Source: Effusibacillus consociatus (GTDB taxonomy: Bacteria; Bacillota; Bacilli; Tumebacillales; Effusibacillaceae). From it: a stretch of DNA of 64,000 nucleotides. The translations under genes and the position numbers were made by a program. The stretch is taken from NCBI RefSeq assembly GCF_042652925.1, contig NZ_JBHSHC010000119.1, forward strand, positions 49,981 through 113,980. The letters are read 5' to 3'. Every line of letters begins with the position of its first letter. The first letter of the stretch is position 1. The notes under the pieces are model-generated. The model did not search any database and was not told the origin of the DNA. It saw only the letters and a list, made by a program, of their open reading frames with translations. Shown here piece after piece: positions 8,435 through 17,435 of the stretch.

Positions 8435-9927
8435 ATGGAGAAACAATACGTATTGGCACTTGATCAAGGAACCACCAGTTCTCGAGCGATTTTATTTAAC
8501 AAAGCAGGGAATATTGTGGGGATTGCGCAAAAGGAATTTACGCAGATCTATCCAAAAGCAGGCTGGGTAGAACATGATCCGATGGAAATCTGGGGAACGC
8601 ACGCGGGAAGTTTTGGAGACTACCGGGATTTGGCCGCAAGAGGTAGTTGCGATCGGAATCACGAACCAAAGAGAAACGACGATCGTTTGGGATAAAACCA
8701 CGGGGAAACCGATCCATAACGCGATCGTCTGGCAGGATCGCAGAGCAGCAGGGATTTGTGATCAATTGAAGGACAAAGGGTTTGAGCCCTACATCCGCGA
8801 TAATACAGGCCTTGTAGTGGACGCGTATTTCTCGGGAACCAGAGTAAAATGGATTCTTGACAACGTTGAGGGTGCCAGGGAAAAAGCGGCGAGAGGCGAG
8901 TTACTGTTTGGAACGGTCGATACATGGTTGATCTGGAATTTAACCAGGGGCAAAGTCCACGTGACCGATTACTCGAATGCTTCGAGGACGATGCTCTATA
9001 ACATTAAAGAACTCAAATGGGATGAGAAAATGTTGAATGAGCTTGGCATTCCCGCTTCCATGCTGCCGGAGGTCAAGCCATCAAGTGAGGTTTATGGCGT
9101 TACCCATCCCGAAACCTTTGGTGGGGCAGAAATCCCAATTTCCGGGGTGGCAGGCGACCAACAAGCAGCGCTATTCGGACAAACCTGTTTTGAACCAGGA
9201 AAGGCTAAGAACACATATGGAACCGGTTGTTTCATGCTGATGAATACGGGTGAGAAGCTGATTGCTTCCAAATCAGGCTTACTTACAACAATTGCTTTGG
9301 GTTTGGACGGTAAAGTGGAATATGCACTGGAAGGAAGTATTTTTATTGCCGGTGCGGCGATCCAGTGGCTGCGGGACGGACTAAAAATAATCGGTTCGGC
9401 GCCTGACTCCGAGTACTATGCGGGTAAGGTGAAGGATACTGACGGGGTTTATGTCGTTCCGGCCTTTGCAGGACTTGGAGCTCCTTACTGGGATATGTAT
9501 GCGCGAGGCGCTATTTTTGGATTAACAAGAGGTACCACCAAAGAACACATTATCAGAGCTACTTTAGACTCTCTGGCTTATCAAACGAAAGATGTCTGGG
9601 TGCAATGGAAAGCGATTCAGGAATTCGTCTGCAAGCTTTGCGGGTAAATGGTGGAGCAGTTGCGAATAACCTGTTGATGCAATTCCAAGCTGACATTTTG
9701 GGAGTCAAAGTGGAACGTCCGAAAGTAACAGAAACAACTGCTCTCGGTGCAGCCTATCTGGCGGGAATATCCGTCGGGTTCTGGAAGAAAGAAGAGTTGG
9801 CCAAGAATTCTCAATTGGACGCAGACTTTGAACCCCGTATGGATGAAGAAAAACAAGAAGCAAGCTTTATAAAGGGTGGAAAAAAGCGGTGAAGCGCACA
9901 ATGAATTGGGAAAAAGACGAGGAATAG
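8435..9927 (+). pseudogene. glpK: Glycerol kinase GlpK, with three reading-frame breaks
   Basis: GlpK phosphorylates glycerol in the cytoplasm. The start MEKQYVLALDQGTTSSRAI is intact. Near 8595-8607 about 11 nt are missing compared with the family spacing between DPMEIW and EVL. Near 9594 one base is missing (DVLGAMES would be restored by it). Near 9867 two extra bases shift the frame so that the true tail (YKGWKKAVKRTMNWEKDEE, ending TAG 9925-9927) is lost. All other family blocks are present, including GITNQRETTIVWDK and GVAGDQQAALFGQ. SD GGGGGAA precedes the start. Confidence 0.9.
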
Positions 9928-9991
9928 AAAGAATCACATAGCAGGTAAGGTCTGAGAAATTGAGAGACCGCATCATTGGAACTGTTAACTA

Positions 9992-10024
9992 AAAGACGGA
10001 TTCCCTTGTTGGGGTCTTTCTTTA
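9992..10024 (+). terminator. Weak candidate terminator after glpK
   Basis: AAAGAC...CCC and GGG-GTCTTT can pair around a bulge (9992-10019), followed by CTTT. It lies between glpK and the chemoreceptor start. The stem is imperfect. Confidence 0.3.
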
Positions 10025-10053
10025 TATCGGTACGTTTGAAAGGAGACGGCAAT

Positions 10054-10884
10054 TTGTCGGAGATATTAAAAAGCCTGTTGGCTGTTGCCCAAATTTTGAA
10101 TAAGGGTCTTGTCATTGATTGTATGGTTGTGATTACGGACACGGAGAAATATTTAGCCTATTATCCGGCTACTGCGTTCGATCTAAAGATCCAAGTTGGT
10201 CATCCTTTGCGACCGGGTGGGATTAACTATACGGCCGTACATGAAGGTAGACAAGTAATCAAGAGAGTTTCCCGGGATGTATACGGTGTTCCCTACATTG
10301 CTTCCGGTTTCCCGATTGTGGAGAATGGACAAGTTGTAGGCTGTCTGTCAACCGGTATGTCAATTGACTTGGAAGAACGGATCGAAAGTATGGCCAATCA
10401 ACTTAATGAGGCAGTCGAGAGCATTGCGGGAAATGTCGAAAACCTTGCCAAGAGTTCGCAAGAACTTGCCTGTACGAGTCAACAAGTAAACGCATCTGCC
10501 AGTTTAGTCCAAACCAGAATCGAAGAAACCTCAGAAATGAGTGAATTGATTAAAAAGATTTCAAGTCAGATCAATATACTTGGTATCAATGCGGCAATTG
10601 AGGCTGCACGAGCAGGTGTGCACGGACGCGGGTTTTCCATCGTTGCAGAAGAAATTCGACGGCTGTCGGATACTACTTCCCATTCAACTAAAAATATTAC
10701 ACAGCTCTTAAATGAGATGAATCAGCGGATTTCAATGGTCGTAAGGGAGATGGAAAAGACAACAAATTATACGATTGAACAATCCACGGGTGTGCAGGAG
10801 CTGTTCTCCGTCATCCAGCTGCTCAAAAACATGACCCTGGAACTGAGCGATATAGCGAGAACAGATACTCGAATCGAATCTTAA
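10054..10884 (+). CDS. Soluble methyl-accepting-type chemoreceptor
   Basis: The 276-aa product has a compact N-terminal sensor-like domain (1-120: ITDTEKYLAYYP, GINYTAVHEGRQVIKRVSRDVYGVPYIASGFPI) and a coiled-coil signalling region with the hairpin-tip block INILGINAAIEAARAGVHGRGFSIVAEEIRRLSD. It has no membrane segment, so it resembles cytoplasmic receptors such as B. subtilis YfmS. TTG 10054 is the chosen start because AAAGGAGA lies 7 nt before it; the open frame extends to 9976 without an SD. The ligand cannot be told from sequence. Confidence 0.8.
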   Translation: MSEILKSLLAVAQILNKGLVIDCMVVITDTEKYLAYYPATAFDLKIQVGHPLRPGGINYTAVHEGRQVIKRVSRDVYGVPYIASGFPIVENGQVVGCLSTGMSIDLEERIESMANQLNEAVESIAGNVENLAKSSQELACTSQQVNASASLVQTRIEETSEMSELIKKISSQINILGINAAIEAARAGVHGRGFSIVAEEIRRLSDTTSHSTKNITQLLNEMNQRISMVVREMEKTTNYTIEQSTGVQELFSVIQLLKNMTLELSDIARTDTRIES

Positions 10885-10957
10885 TTCCCGCTAAGTCTTA
10901 AAATCGCACCATTGGCATATAAATGTTGGGAAATTCCATCGAAGGATGTGAAATCCC

Positions 10958-12595
10958 TTGCAAGTTTATATTGCTCTTGACGGAGAGACCTTAAGAATCA
11001 TCGCTTCAAAACTCCGTATTGAATTAGAGCAGCTAATGTCCCTCAACCCGGATATTACCGACCCTGATAGGACAATTGCAGGACAAAGAGTGAATTATCT
11101 AAATCTAACCGATATTCCTGTTTGCTTTCCCCCGCCTCCAACGACCGATCAGAAGCACTGGATCCCACTTACTCCATTAGAGGAAATGGAAAAAACAGAT
11201 TATGATGTGCTGATTGTGGGAACCGGGGCGGGAGGAGGAGCTGCGCTCTGGAGATTATGTGATAAGTGGGCAAGAAGCGGCAGACGGATAGGGGTGGTCG
11301 AACAAGGGGATCTGTTGCTGCCAACCCATTCATTTAATGTTGCAACCATGAATGCACAACGGAAGCATAATTTTTTCTGGAATAACGTGAAACCACTGGG
11401 AAAATTCCTTCCTGACTTTCCGGGGGCCATGCAGCTATTTGCTTTAGGGGGAAGAACCTTGTTCTGGTGGGCGGTTACCCCCCGCATGCACCCGGTCGAT
11501 ATTGCTCAGTGGCCTGTTACCTTTGATGAGATGGAACCCTATTATAATATTGCTGAAGGGGTTCTGAACGTTTCGAGACTCTATTCGCAAGGTTCTAAGG
11601 TAACGGAAATATTGCTGACTCGCCTTCGGGAAAGGAGTTTTCCAGACGTAATAGAACAGCCGATGGCTGTTGATCTGTCGGAAACGAAATTTGGGCAACT
11701 CCGTGCAAACCCATTTTTCAGTTCCATCGTGTTCCTTGCCACAGCTTTAAACCGTCACCCCTTTGATCTTGCGGTTCAAGCACGGGCAACCCGGGTGCTA
11801 TCTGAACATGGGCGAGCAGTCGGGATCGAGGTCATGACCCCTGAAATGAAGTCTTATGTGCTCAGAGCAAGGACCGTTGTGTTGTCGGGAAGCACATGGG
11901 AAACGCCACGTTTGCTGCTTTATTCCGGAATCGAAGGCAGAGCGATCGGGCAGTATTTAATGAATCACTCCAAAATCTTTGCAAGAGCAAAAGTGAAGCG
12001 TACCGATTTTCCTGAGGTATTGGGGACGCTCAGTATTTTGATCCCCCGTGCAGACAATCGTCCCTATCAGATCCAAATCATGGGCCCGCACTTCGAAAGA
12101 TTTTACTGGCATCAGCCTTATGATGTAGAACCCCTGTTACCGGAAGTGGGTTTTGAAATCCATTCATTCGGTGTTGTTGAGCCGCGGTATGAAAACAGGA
12201 TGTTCCTTGACCCCACTAGAGCGGATGCATATGGGGTTCCGGAAATACAAGTGAATTTCTCCTATAGTGAAAGGGACAAAGCAGTGATTCGTGAGCTTGC
12301 TGATGCGGTAAAACAAGCTGTTCACGACATGGGAGCATCGTTTGTTTTGAACAACGGGGAACCTGATCTTTGCTTAAGGGTTCCGGGAGACGATACACAT
12401 GAAGTTGGTACTTGTCGCATGGGGGATGATCCTTCTACATCCGCAACAAACCGTTTTGGTCAAATCCATGGTATACCAAATCTCTATGTGGCCGACAACA
12501 GCGTGCTGCCTACCAGCGGAGCTGCAAATCCAACATTGACAACGATTGCCCTGGCGATTCGGACGGCGGATCATATTATCCATCAGTTGAGATAG
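10958..12595 (+). CDS. GMC family FAD oxidoreductase with N-terminal LysM-like domain
   Basis: The 545-aa product opens with a LysM-like module (residues 2-50: VYIALDGETLRIIASKL, LEQLMSLNPDI, AGQRVNY). It is followed by a glucose-methanol-choline oxidoreductase with the FAD motif DVLIVGTGAGGGAALWRL near 78. The C-terminal block has HEVGTCRMGDDP and LYVADNSVLPTSGAANPTLT. GMC enzymes oxidise alcohols or sugars. The start is TTG 10958 with GAAGGATG upstream. No signal peptide is visible, which is odd for a LysM protein. The substrate is unknown. Confidence 0.85.
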   Translation: MQVYIALDGETLRIIASKLRIELEQLMSLNPDITDPDRTIAGQRVNYLNLTDIPVCFPPPPTTDQKHWIPLTPLEEMEKTDYDVLIVGTGAGGGAALWRLCDKWARSGRRIGVVEQGDLLLPTHSFNVATMNAQRKHNFFWNNVKPLGKFLPDFPGAMQLFALGGRTLFWWAVTPRMHPVDIAQWPVTFDEMEPYYNIAEGVLNVSRLYSQGSKVTEILLTRLRERSFPDVIEQPMAVDLSETKFGQLRANPFFSSIVFLATALNRHPFDLAVQARATRVLSEHGRAVGIEVMTPEMKSYVLRARTVVLSGSTWETPRLLLYSGIEGRAIGQYLMNHSKIFARAKVKRTDFPEVLGTLSILIPRADNRPYQIQIMGPHFERFYWHQPYDVEPLLPEVGFEIHSFGVVEPRYENRMFLDPTRADAYGVPEIQVNFSYSERDKAVIRELADAVKQAVHDMGASFVLNNGEPDLCLRVPGDDTHEVGTCRMGDDPSTSATNRFGQIHGIPNLYVADNSVLPTSGAANPTLTTIALAIRTADHIIHQLR

Positions 12596-12625
12596 CTGCC
12601 AATGAAAAAATTAGAGGGAACCGAA

Positions 12626-12668
12626 AAAACTTCCATTTGAAAATGGTATGCCATTCGGGAAAGTTTTG
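12626..12668. terminator. Probable bidirectional terminator between convergent genes
   Basis: AAAACTTCC (12626-12634) pairs with GGAAAGTTTT (12658-12667) with one bulged base, around an inner stem AATGG/CCATT. The A-rich and T-rich flanks could serve both strands. Confidence 0.45.
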
Positions 12669-12684
12669 GTTATGGGACTGGTTG

Positions 12685-12987
12685 CTAGATGGTGTCCTCT
12701 TGATCCTCCTGTTTCCAATATCCCTCGTAATCGAAGTACTCCTGGCTGATTTGCTTTAAATCCCGCAGTTTCTCAATCAGCCCGTCAATGTCACAGGTAT
12801 GAATCGTATCGGTAAGTTTGGTGCCTTCTTCCGTCTTTGAATGAAGGTGAATTTCCATACACCCGTCCCATCTGACATTTGCATCAAACCAGCCGTCCGG
12901 GTCATGCAGCTCAATCGCAACGGTTTGTCCATTATCTCCCAAATGTTGATTCGTTACCTGCCATAGCTGGAAGTTCAGTCCGCGCAT
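12685..12987 (-). CDS. Hypothetical 100-aa protein
   Basis: The sequence is acidic and tryptophan-rich (MRGLNFQLWQVTNQHLGDNG, DPDGWFDANVRWDGCMEIHLHS, EYFDYEGYWKQEDQED) and has no signal peptide or membrane segment. GGGGTGAG precedes the ATG. It lies 47 bp downstream of the polysaccharide deacetylase on the same strand and is probably cotranscribed. I do not recognise the family. Confidence 0.7.
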   Translation of the reverse strand: MRGLNFQLWQVTNQHLGDNGQTVAIELHDPDGWFDANVRWDGCMEIHLHSKTEEGTKLTDTIHTCDIDGLIEKLRDLKQISQEYFDYEGYWKQEDQEDTI

Positions 12988-13034
12988 ATGCTCACCCCAT
13001 CCACATTTTCCCCAAAATCAGCAATAATACTCGA

Positions 13035-13748
13035 TCACTGGCCTTCCATCTTCCTTTGCGCCTGCAAATAGACATCGAGAGGTACTATTTGGTATCCTTT
13101 CCGCTGCAGATCGTCCAAAATCAGTGGAAGAGACTGAACGGTAAGCGTCCGGTCAAGCTCTCCGTCATGCGCGAGCAGGATCCCTCCGTTTCGCTCATCT
13201 ATCAATTTCATTACTCTTTGTCTGACCTCTTCGGGTGTCTTTGTGCTGTGGTTTTCTACACAAACATTCCATAACACCATTTCTTTATTCATCTCTTCGA
13301 CTGTGTCAGTGATGGCGGAACTCACTTCGCCACGCGGCGGGCGGAAGTAATGCGGAGTTGGAGTGCCCGGACCCAGAACGGTCAGGAGAGCCGTGTCGGT
13401 CTCCGACAGTTCCTTATACACCTCATCCCGTTTCAAATCTTCAAGGTGCGGATGAGTGAACGAGTGGTTGGCCACTTGATGACCGTTTTTCACGATTTCT
13501 CTTGTCAGATCCGGATGCTGTAACACATGCTCTCCAATCAGAAAAAATGTTCCGGTCAAATGTCGTTCCTTCAGCATTTGCAGGATAGCGGGCGTAAAGC
13601 GGGGGTCGGGCCCGTCGTCAAAAGTTAATGCGACCATTTTGTCGGGTATATGCGCTAAGGTGGATTGTGCATGAGGCGTTCGTTGTACGAGAAACAGCAG
13701 TACGGCGGCGACAAAAAGCAAACAGGCGAATAACGGCCACTTTTTCAT
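13035..13748 (-). CDS. Polysaccharide deacetylase (NodB/CDA1 family), membrane-anchored or secreted
   Basis: The 237-aa protein has an N-terminal hydrophobic segment (KKWPLFACLLFVAAVLLFLV) and a NodB domain. Motif 1 is TFDDGPD, motif 2 HSFTHPHL binds the metal, and motif 3 is RPPRG. Later blocks are VLWNVCVE and ILLAHDG. Such enzymes remove acetyl groups from peptidoglycan or chitin-like sugars outside the membrane. The start at 13748 is set by AGAGAGGAAG; the open frame reaching back to 13925 overlaps the preceding terminator and is not coding. Confidence 0.9.
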   Translation of the reverse strand: MKKWPLFACLLFVAAVLLFLVQRTPHAQSTLAHIPDKMVALTFDDGPDPRFTPAILQMLKERHLTGTFFLIGEHVLQHPDLTREIVKNGHQVANHSFTHPHLEDLKRDEVYKELSETDTALLTVLGPGTPTPHYFRPPRGEVSSAITDTVEEMNKEMVLWNVCVENHSTKTPEEVRQRVMKLIDERNGGILLAHDGELDRTLTVQSLPLILDDLQRKGYQIVPLDVYLQAQRKMEGQ

Positions 13749-13836
13749 AACGAACTTCCTCTCTGAAATTAATGGTTTTAATTTCACTTTACTTTTTACA
13801 TAACAAAGCCGGCAAGCTGCAAAATTTGCCTGCAGC

Positions 13837-13867
13837 AAAAAGCCCACCTTGCTTGAAGGTGAGCTTT
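13837..13867 (-). terminator. Terminator after the DedA gene (minus strand)
   Basis: Minus-strand stem AAAGCTCACCTT/AAGGTGGGCTTT with 5-nt loop, followed by TTGCTG; the stem is 12 bp with one wobble. Confidence 0.75.
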
Positions 13868-13878
13868 CGTCTGCTGTT

Positions 13879-14475
13879 TTATCGTTGTTTTTTCTTCTTG
13901 TAAAGTCCATAGAGAATATAAGCAATGGTCAGAAGAATTGCCCCATAAATTACGGGTTGGACATAAGGCTTCGCAATTTCGTTAATTTGTTTCCAATTGC
14001 TCCCCAGTTCTTTTCCCAAGTAAAGAAAAAAGATGGACCAGGGGATCACAGCGAGAGTGGTATAGCCGATAAATTTGATAAATGACATCTTTGCGATGCC
14101 GGCGGGTATTGAGATAGCATGCCGGACAACCGGTATGAAGCGGGCTGTAAAAATCACCCCGGAACCGTATCGGTTAAACCAATTTTCTGCCATGTCGATA
14201 TGTTTCTTATGTATGAGGATATACTTTCCGTACTTCTCCAAAAACGGTCTTCCCCCATAATATCCCATCCAGTAGAGGAACAGCTGGGCCAGTACACCGC
14301 CGATTGTTCCGGCAATCACCGCACCCAAAAAAGAAATCTTTCCTTGTGACACCATGAAACCGCCGTAGGCTAACACGATTTCACTTGGAATAATTTCGAT
14401 CATCAGACCAATTGCAATTCCAAGGTACCCTAAGTCTGTCAACGTGGTTAAGACAGTGTAAATGAATTCTTTCAT
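13879..14475 (-). CDS. DedA family membrane protein
   Basis: The 198-aa protein has about five hydrophobic segments and the DedA/SNARE-associated core (ENWFNRYGSGVIFTARFIPVVRHAISIPAGIAKMSFIKF). The conserved E in IEIIPSE and the R-rich FTARFIPVVR are present. Recent work assigns members of this family to recycling of undecaprenyl phosphate or other lipid flipping; that role is possible here but not shown. AGAGGAGAG precedes the ATG. It is divergent from the YIEGIA gene. Confidence 0.88.
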   Translation of the reverse strand: MKEFIYTVLTTLTDLGYLGIAIGLMIEIIPSEIVLAYGGFMVSQGKISFLGAVIAGTIGGVLAQLFLYWMGYYGGRPFLEKYGKYILIHKKHIDMAENWFNRYGSGVIFTARFIPVVRHAISIPAGIAKMSFIKFIGYTTLAVIPWSIFFLYLGKELGSNWKQINEIAKPYVQPVIYGAILLTIAYILYGLYKKKKQR

Positions 14476-14639
14476 TCTCTCCTCTTTTCATCCTCTCAAT
14501 TATTGGCAAGGATTTTCTTTACTGCTCAGGTGCGATTTTGAAAATACTACACCCAGAAGTACTCCTCTAAGTGATTGTACTCACAATCCTTGTAAGTTGT
14601 CTACTGCTTTCGCTTGGATTCGCCGATAGGAGGAATTTG

Positions 14640-15359
14640 ATGCGGGACGGGCTGATCTCAAAAGAACATCTGATTCTGATCATCACCGCCATCATAACGG
14701 GAACGTTGGCGAGATTCCTGACTTTGAAAGAGGACTACCGCCAGTACCCGACCTACCCGAACGGGTATCTGATCCATTTGCTGACTGGATTTGTCGCGGC
14801 TTCTCTGGGAGCGGTTGCGGTTCCGGCGATTATGACGAAAAATTTTATTGCGGTAACGTTTCTTTCACTTGCGATTCAGCAATTTCGCGATGTGCGAAAA
14901 ATGGAGCGGGGAAGTTTGAAAGATCTGGAAAATACAGAGTTCACACAGCGTGGGGACGCGTACATAGACGGGATTGCAAAGACATTTGAAGCCCGGAACT
15001 ATTTTGCGTTGGTAGTGGCTCTTTTTACAGGAATAGGGTTTCAAGTCAGTCGAAATTGGGTGGATCATATCGTCTGGCAAGCAGTAATTGGGACGGGTAT
15101 GGGGGCTTTGGTATTTTTCTTCATCACCGGTTTTACCAAGGGACAGACAGTCGGGGATATTGCCGACGTTATACCTGCCAAAATTCAAATGAAGAACAAC
15201 CAGTTATATGTGGAGGATATATTCGTGAGCAACCTGGTCGGAACGAAAGATGTGCAGAATTTCGTCGAAAAAGAGGGGGTGGCCGTATTGATCCGGCCCC
15301 ATCACGAACTGTACCGAATCAGTTTGGAAGTAAACCTGTTTCGAGGAGATGTGTCGTAA
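14640..15359 (+). CDS. YIEGIA family protein
   Basis: The 239-aa membrane protein carries the family signature as AYIDGIAKTFEARNY, with DYRQYPTYPNGYLIHLLTGF near the N-terminus and several hydrophobic segments. The YIEGIA family is known from spore formers, usually beside a short partner gene. ATG 14640 is chosen because AGGAGG (14629-14634) lies 5 nt upstream; an open frame extends to GTG 14571 with no SD. The biochemical role is not known to me. Confidence 0.85.
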   Translation: MRDGLISKEHLILIITAIITGTLARFLTLKEDYRQYPTYPNGYLIHLLTGFVAASLGAVAVPAIMTKNFIAVTFLSLAIQQFRDVRKMERGSLKDLENTEFTQRGDAYIDGIAKTFEARNYFALVVALFTGIGFQVSRNWVDHIVWQAVIGTGMGALVFFFITGFTKGQTVGDIADVIPAKIQMKNNQLYVEDIFVSNLVGTKDVQNFVEKEGVAVLIRPHHELYRISLEVNLFRGDVS

Positions 15360-15562
15360 TGCGGCGCGATGCAACGAATCCGAATTATCAAATCCTGTCG
15401 ATCGTTACGCCTGACGAATCAATCGTAAAGAACGGGAAGGCCACCATGTTTATCTGCAAGGATGAGCAGGAACAGGAAATTCTGGTCAAGGAAGTGGCAA
15501 ATGCTTTACGCGGTGACGTTGCCAGGCTGTCAAACGGTGTTTATTTGGTTGTCAGAGCGTAA
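15359..15562 (+). CDS. Capping complex subunit for YIEGIA (67 aa)
   Basis: This short protein (MRRDATNPNYQILSIVTPDE, VANALRGDVARLSNGVYLVVRA) starts at the ATG that overlaps the stop of the YIEGIA gene (TAATG, 15357-15361). GAGGAG lies upstream. The overlap implies translational coupling. In databases such small neighbours are called capping complex subunit for YIEGIA; I assign it by position and by resemblance from memory. Confidence 0.75.
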   Translation: MRRDATNPNYQILSIVTPDESIVKNGKATMFICKDEQEQEILVKEVANALRGDVARLSNGVYLVVRA

Positions 15563-15634
15563 CAGAGCAGTGCGCGAAAGATTCATCTTGGTGTATACTA
15601 TGTATAAGGGCAAAAACTGAATGGAGGAATCGGG

Positions 15635-16312
15635 GTGCTGAATAACTCTATGGCTGAGCTTGGGTGTGATCGACCTGAAATCATTCTTAAGCTCGCCCGG
15701 AACCAAATTCCCGCCGGGGAAACGCTTTTAGGCAGCTTTTTATTCTGGCGGGAGTTCATGGAGCGCACTGACACTGCCATTGAAGTTGAATTTGTGTTAA
15801 AGGCTCAGCTGAATGACGAAGTAATCGAAGAAAAAATCGACGAGTTTCAGACCGAGAAACCATGGACTTCCGAAGATGGTCAGATTGTGGAGTTCAGTTT
15901 TTCGTATGAGATTCCCCAGTGGCTTCCTGTCTCCACGCACGCCATTCGCTACTATGTGCGACCGAAGCTGTCTTTGAATGAGCCGACACGTTCAGCAGAA
16001 GAGTTTTTAAACCTCGAAGCGATTATTGTTCAGCCGAATCAGGATCAAGTGCGTGTTCTACAAGCGCTTCATAAGCTGGGATTTCAAGAAAAATTGGATT
16101 CTCGCTACTGGAATGGAAGGTATCAAGAGTTTGACTTTACGGCGGGAAAAGAATCAAGCTTTGGTATCAGGGAGTTGACAGTCTTGTTCCATCCGGAACA
16201 GGACAGTACACAAGTGCACCTTTATCCGGACCAACGTGAACCGATCAGCTTTACACTGCCTGAGAACCAGGATCTGGTTGCTTCCCTCGGGAAAGTGTTC
16301 TTGCATCGATAA
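15635..16312 (+). CDS. Spo0M-like sporulation-control protein
   Basis: The 225-aa protein has the arrestin-like beta-sandwich pattern of the Spo0M family: FSFSYEIPQWLPVSTHAIRY in the middle, then LQALHKLGFQEKLDSRYW, RYQEFDFTAG and RELTVLFHPE in the C-terminal lobe. The N-terminal repeat is divergent. Spo0M affects sporulation control in B. subtilis by an unclear mechanism. The start is GTG 15635 with GGAGGAA 5 nt upstream. A clean terminator follows. Confidence 0.7.
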   Translation: MLNNSMAELGCDRPEIILKLARNQIPAGETLLGSFLFWREFMERTDTAIEVEFVLKAQLNDEVIEEKIDEFQTEKPWTSEDGQIVEFSFSYEIPQWLPVSTHAIRYYVRPKLSLNEPTRSAEEFLNLEAIIVQPNQDQVRVLQALHKLGFQEKLDSRYWNGRYQEFDFTAGKESSFGIRELTVLFHPEQDSTQVHLYPDQREPISFTLPENQDLVASLGKVFLHR

Positions 16313-16329
16313 AATATATGCAGCAAGCG

Positions 16330-16356
16330 AAAGACCTGTTGAGGTCTTTCTTTTTT
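16330..16356 (+). terminator. Terminator after the Spo0M-like gene
   Basis: AAAGACCT-GTTG-AGGTCTTT (16330-16349) followed by CTTTTTT. Confidence 0.9.
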
Positions 16357-16369
16357 GTTGTTTCTCTCC

Positions 16370-17365
16370 CTATGCCCAGTCCCGAGCGAAAATCCCGGGT
16401 GCACCTCCTGTGTGCCAAAAGAGTACGCGATCGGTCGGCTGTATGGTTCCTTTTTTTACATAGTCGAGCAATGCCGCCATTGTCTTGCCCGTGTAAACTT
16501 GATCCAAAAAGATGCCTTCCGTCTTGGCGATCAATCGGACCGCTTCCAAACACTCGGGCGTTGTAATGCCGTATCCTCTTCCGAGGTAGTGGTCGTCAAT
16601 TTGGATATCCGGTCGATTTCCCTTCGGAAATACAGGCAGCAGTTCATTTGCTTGGTCCATGCAGGATGCAACCAGAACTTTGCTTTTTTCTTTTAAAAGC
16701 CAAGTACTCACGCCAATCAGTTTCTCACATGAATCGATATCGTTCTGAACCGATTGCTGCCCCAATAATAACCCTGCATGGGTCCCGCCTGAACCGGTTG
16801 TAACAAAGATCCAATCGAATTGTAAACCGTGAGCTTGCGCTTGCCGGGAATATTCTTTGTAAGCATCGATGTATCCCAGTGTTCCTAACCCGTTTGAACC
16901 CCCAACCGGAATCAGATAAGGGTTGCGTGCTTGCTGCCGCAGCTCTTCGCAAACTTTGTTCAGGGCAGCAGACTGGTCTTCCGGAGTAAAGGATCCGCTG
17001 AAGACCAAACGGGCACCCAATAACTCATTCATCAACAGGTTTGCTTTTCGGGTTCCGGGGTCACGGCCGGCAAATACAAGGATCGGTTCGAGTCCCAAAC
17101 GGACTGCCAGCGCTGCAGCAGCTCGCGCGTGGTTGGATTGGGGACCGCCGGTGGTCACAATGCAGTCAGCCCTTTGTTCCAAAGCATCCGCCAAAAGGTA
17201 CTCCAATTTGCGGACTTTGTTTCCTGCAGTGGCGATGCATCCGGTCATGTCATCCCGTTTGATCCACACCTCTCTCCCGATAATTTCGGACAGCCTAACC
17301 AAAGGCTGCAAGGGTGTAGGGGTGAGGGCGAACGAAAGGGGATCTGGGTACAAGTGAGCAGACAT
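16370..17365 (-). CDS. PLP-dependent D-cysteine desulfhydrase / ACC deaminase family enzyme
   Basis: The 331-aa fold-type II PLP enzyme has the Schiff-base lysine in TAGNKVRKLEYLLADA, the substrate-binding TGGPQSNHARAAAALA, and the phosphate-binding TTGSGGTHAGLLLG. Members break D-cysteine to pyruvate, sulfide and ammonia, or open 1-aminocyclopropane-1-carboxylate. Telling these apart needs active-site comparison, so I name only the family. GAGGTGAT precedes the ATG. The gene follows the cytochrome c gene on the same strand, but a terminator lies between them. Confidence 0.88.
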   Translation of the reverse strand: MSAHLYPDPLSFALTPTPLQPLVRLSEIIGREVWIKRDDMTGCIATAGNKVRKLEYLLADALEQRADCIVTTGGPQSNHARAAAALAVRLGLEPILVFAGRDPGTRKANLLMNELLGARLVFSGSFTPEDQSAALNKVCEELRQQARNPYLIPVGGSNGLGTLGYIDAYKEYSRQAQAHGLQFDWIFVTTGSGGTHAGLLLGQQSVQNDIDSCEKLIGVSTWLLKEKSKVLVASCMDQANELLPVFPKGNRPDIQIDDHYLGRGYGITTPECLEAVRLIAKTEGIFLDQVYTGKTMAALLDYVKKGTIQPTDRVLFWHTGGAPGIFARDWA

Positions 17366-17391
17366 GGAATCACCTCAGGATTCATTTGGGC

Positions 17392-17424
17392 AAAAAACCC
17401 CTGATCCGGATAATGGGTCAGGGG
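17392..17424 (-). terminator. Terminator after the cytochrome c gene (minus strand)
   Basis: Minus strand: CCCCTGA...TCAGGGG hairpin (17398-17424), then TTTTTTG. Confidence 0.85.
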
Positions 17425-17435
17425 TGGGTTTCCAC

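Noticed and set aside
10884..10957. Second sigma-54 promoter before the GMC gene (TTGGCATATAAATGTTGG)
   Set aside because: After GG the GC of the -12 element is missing at the needed 10-nt distance.
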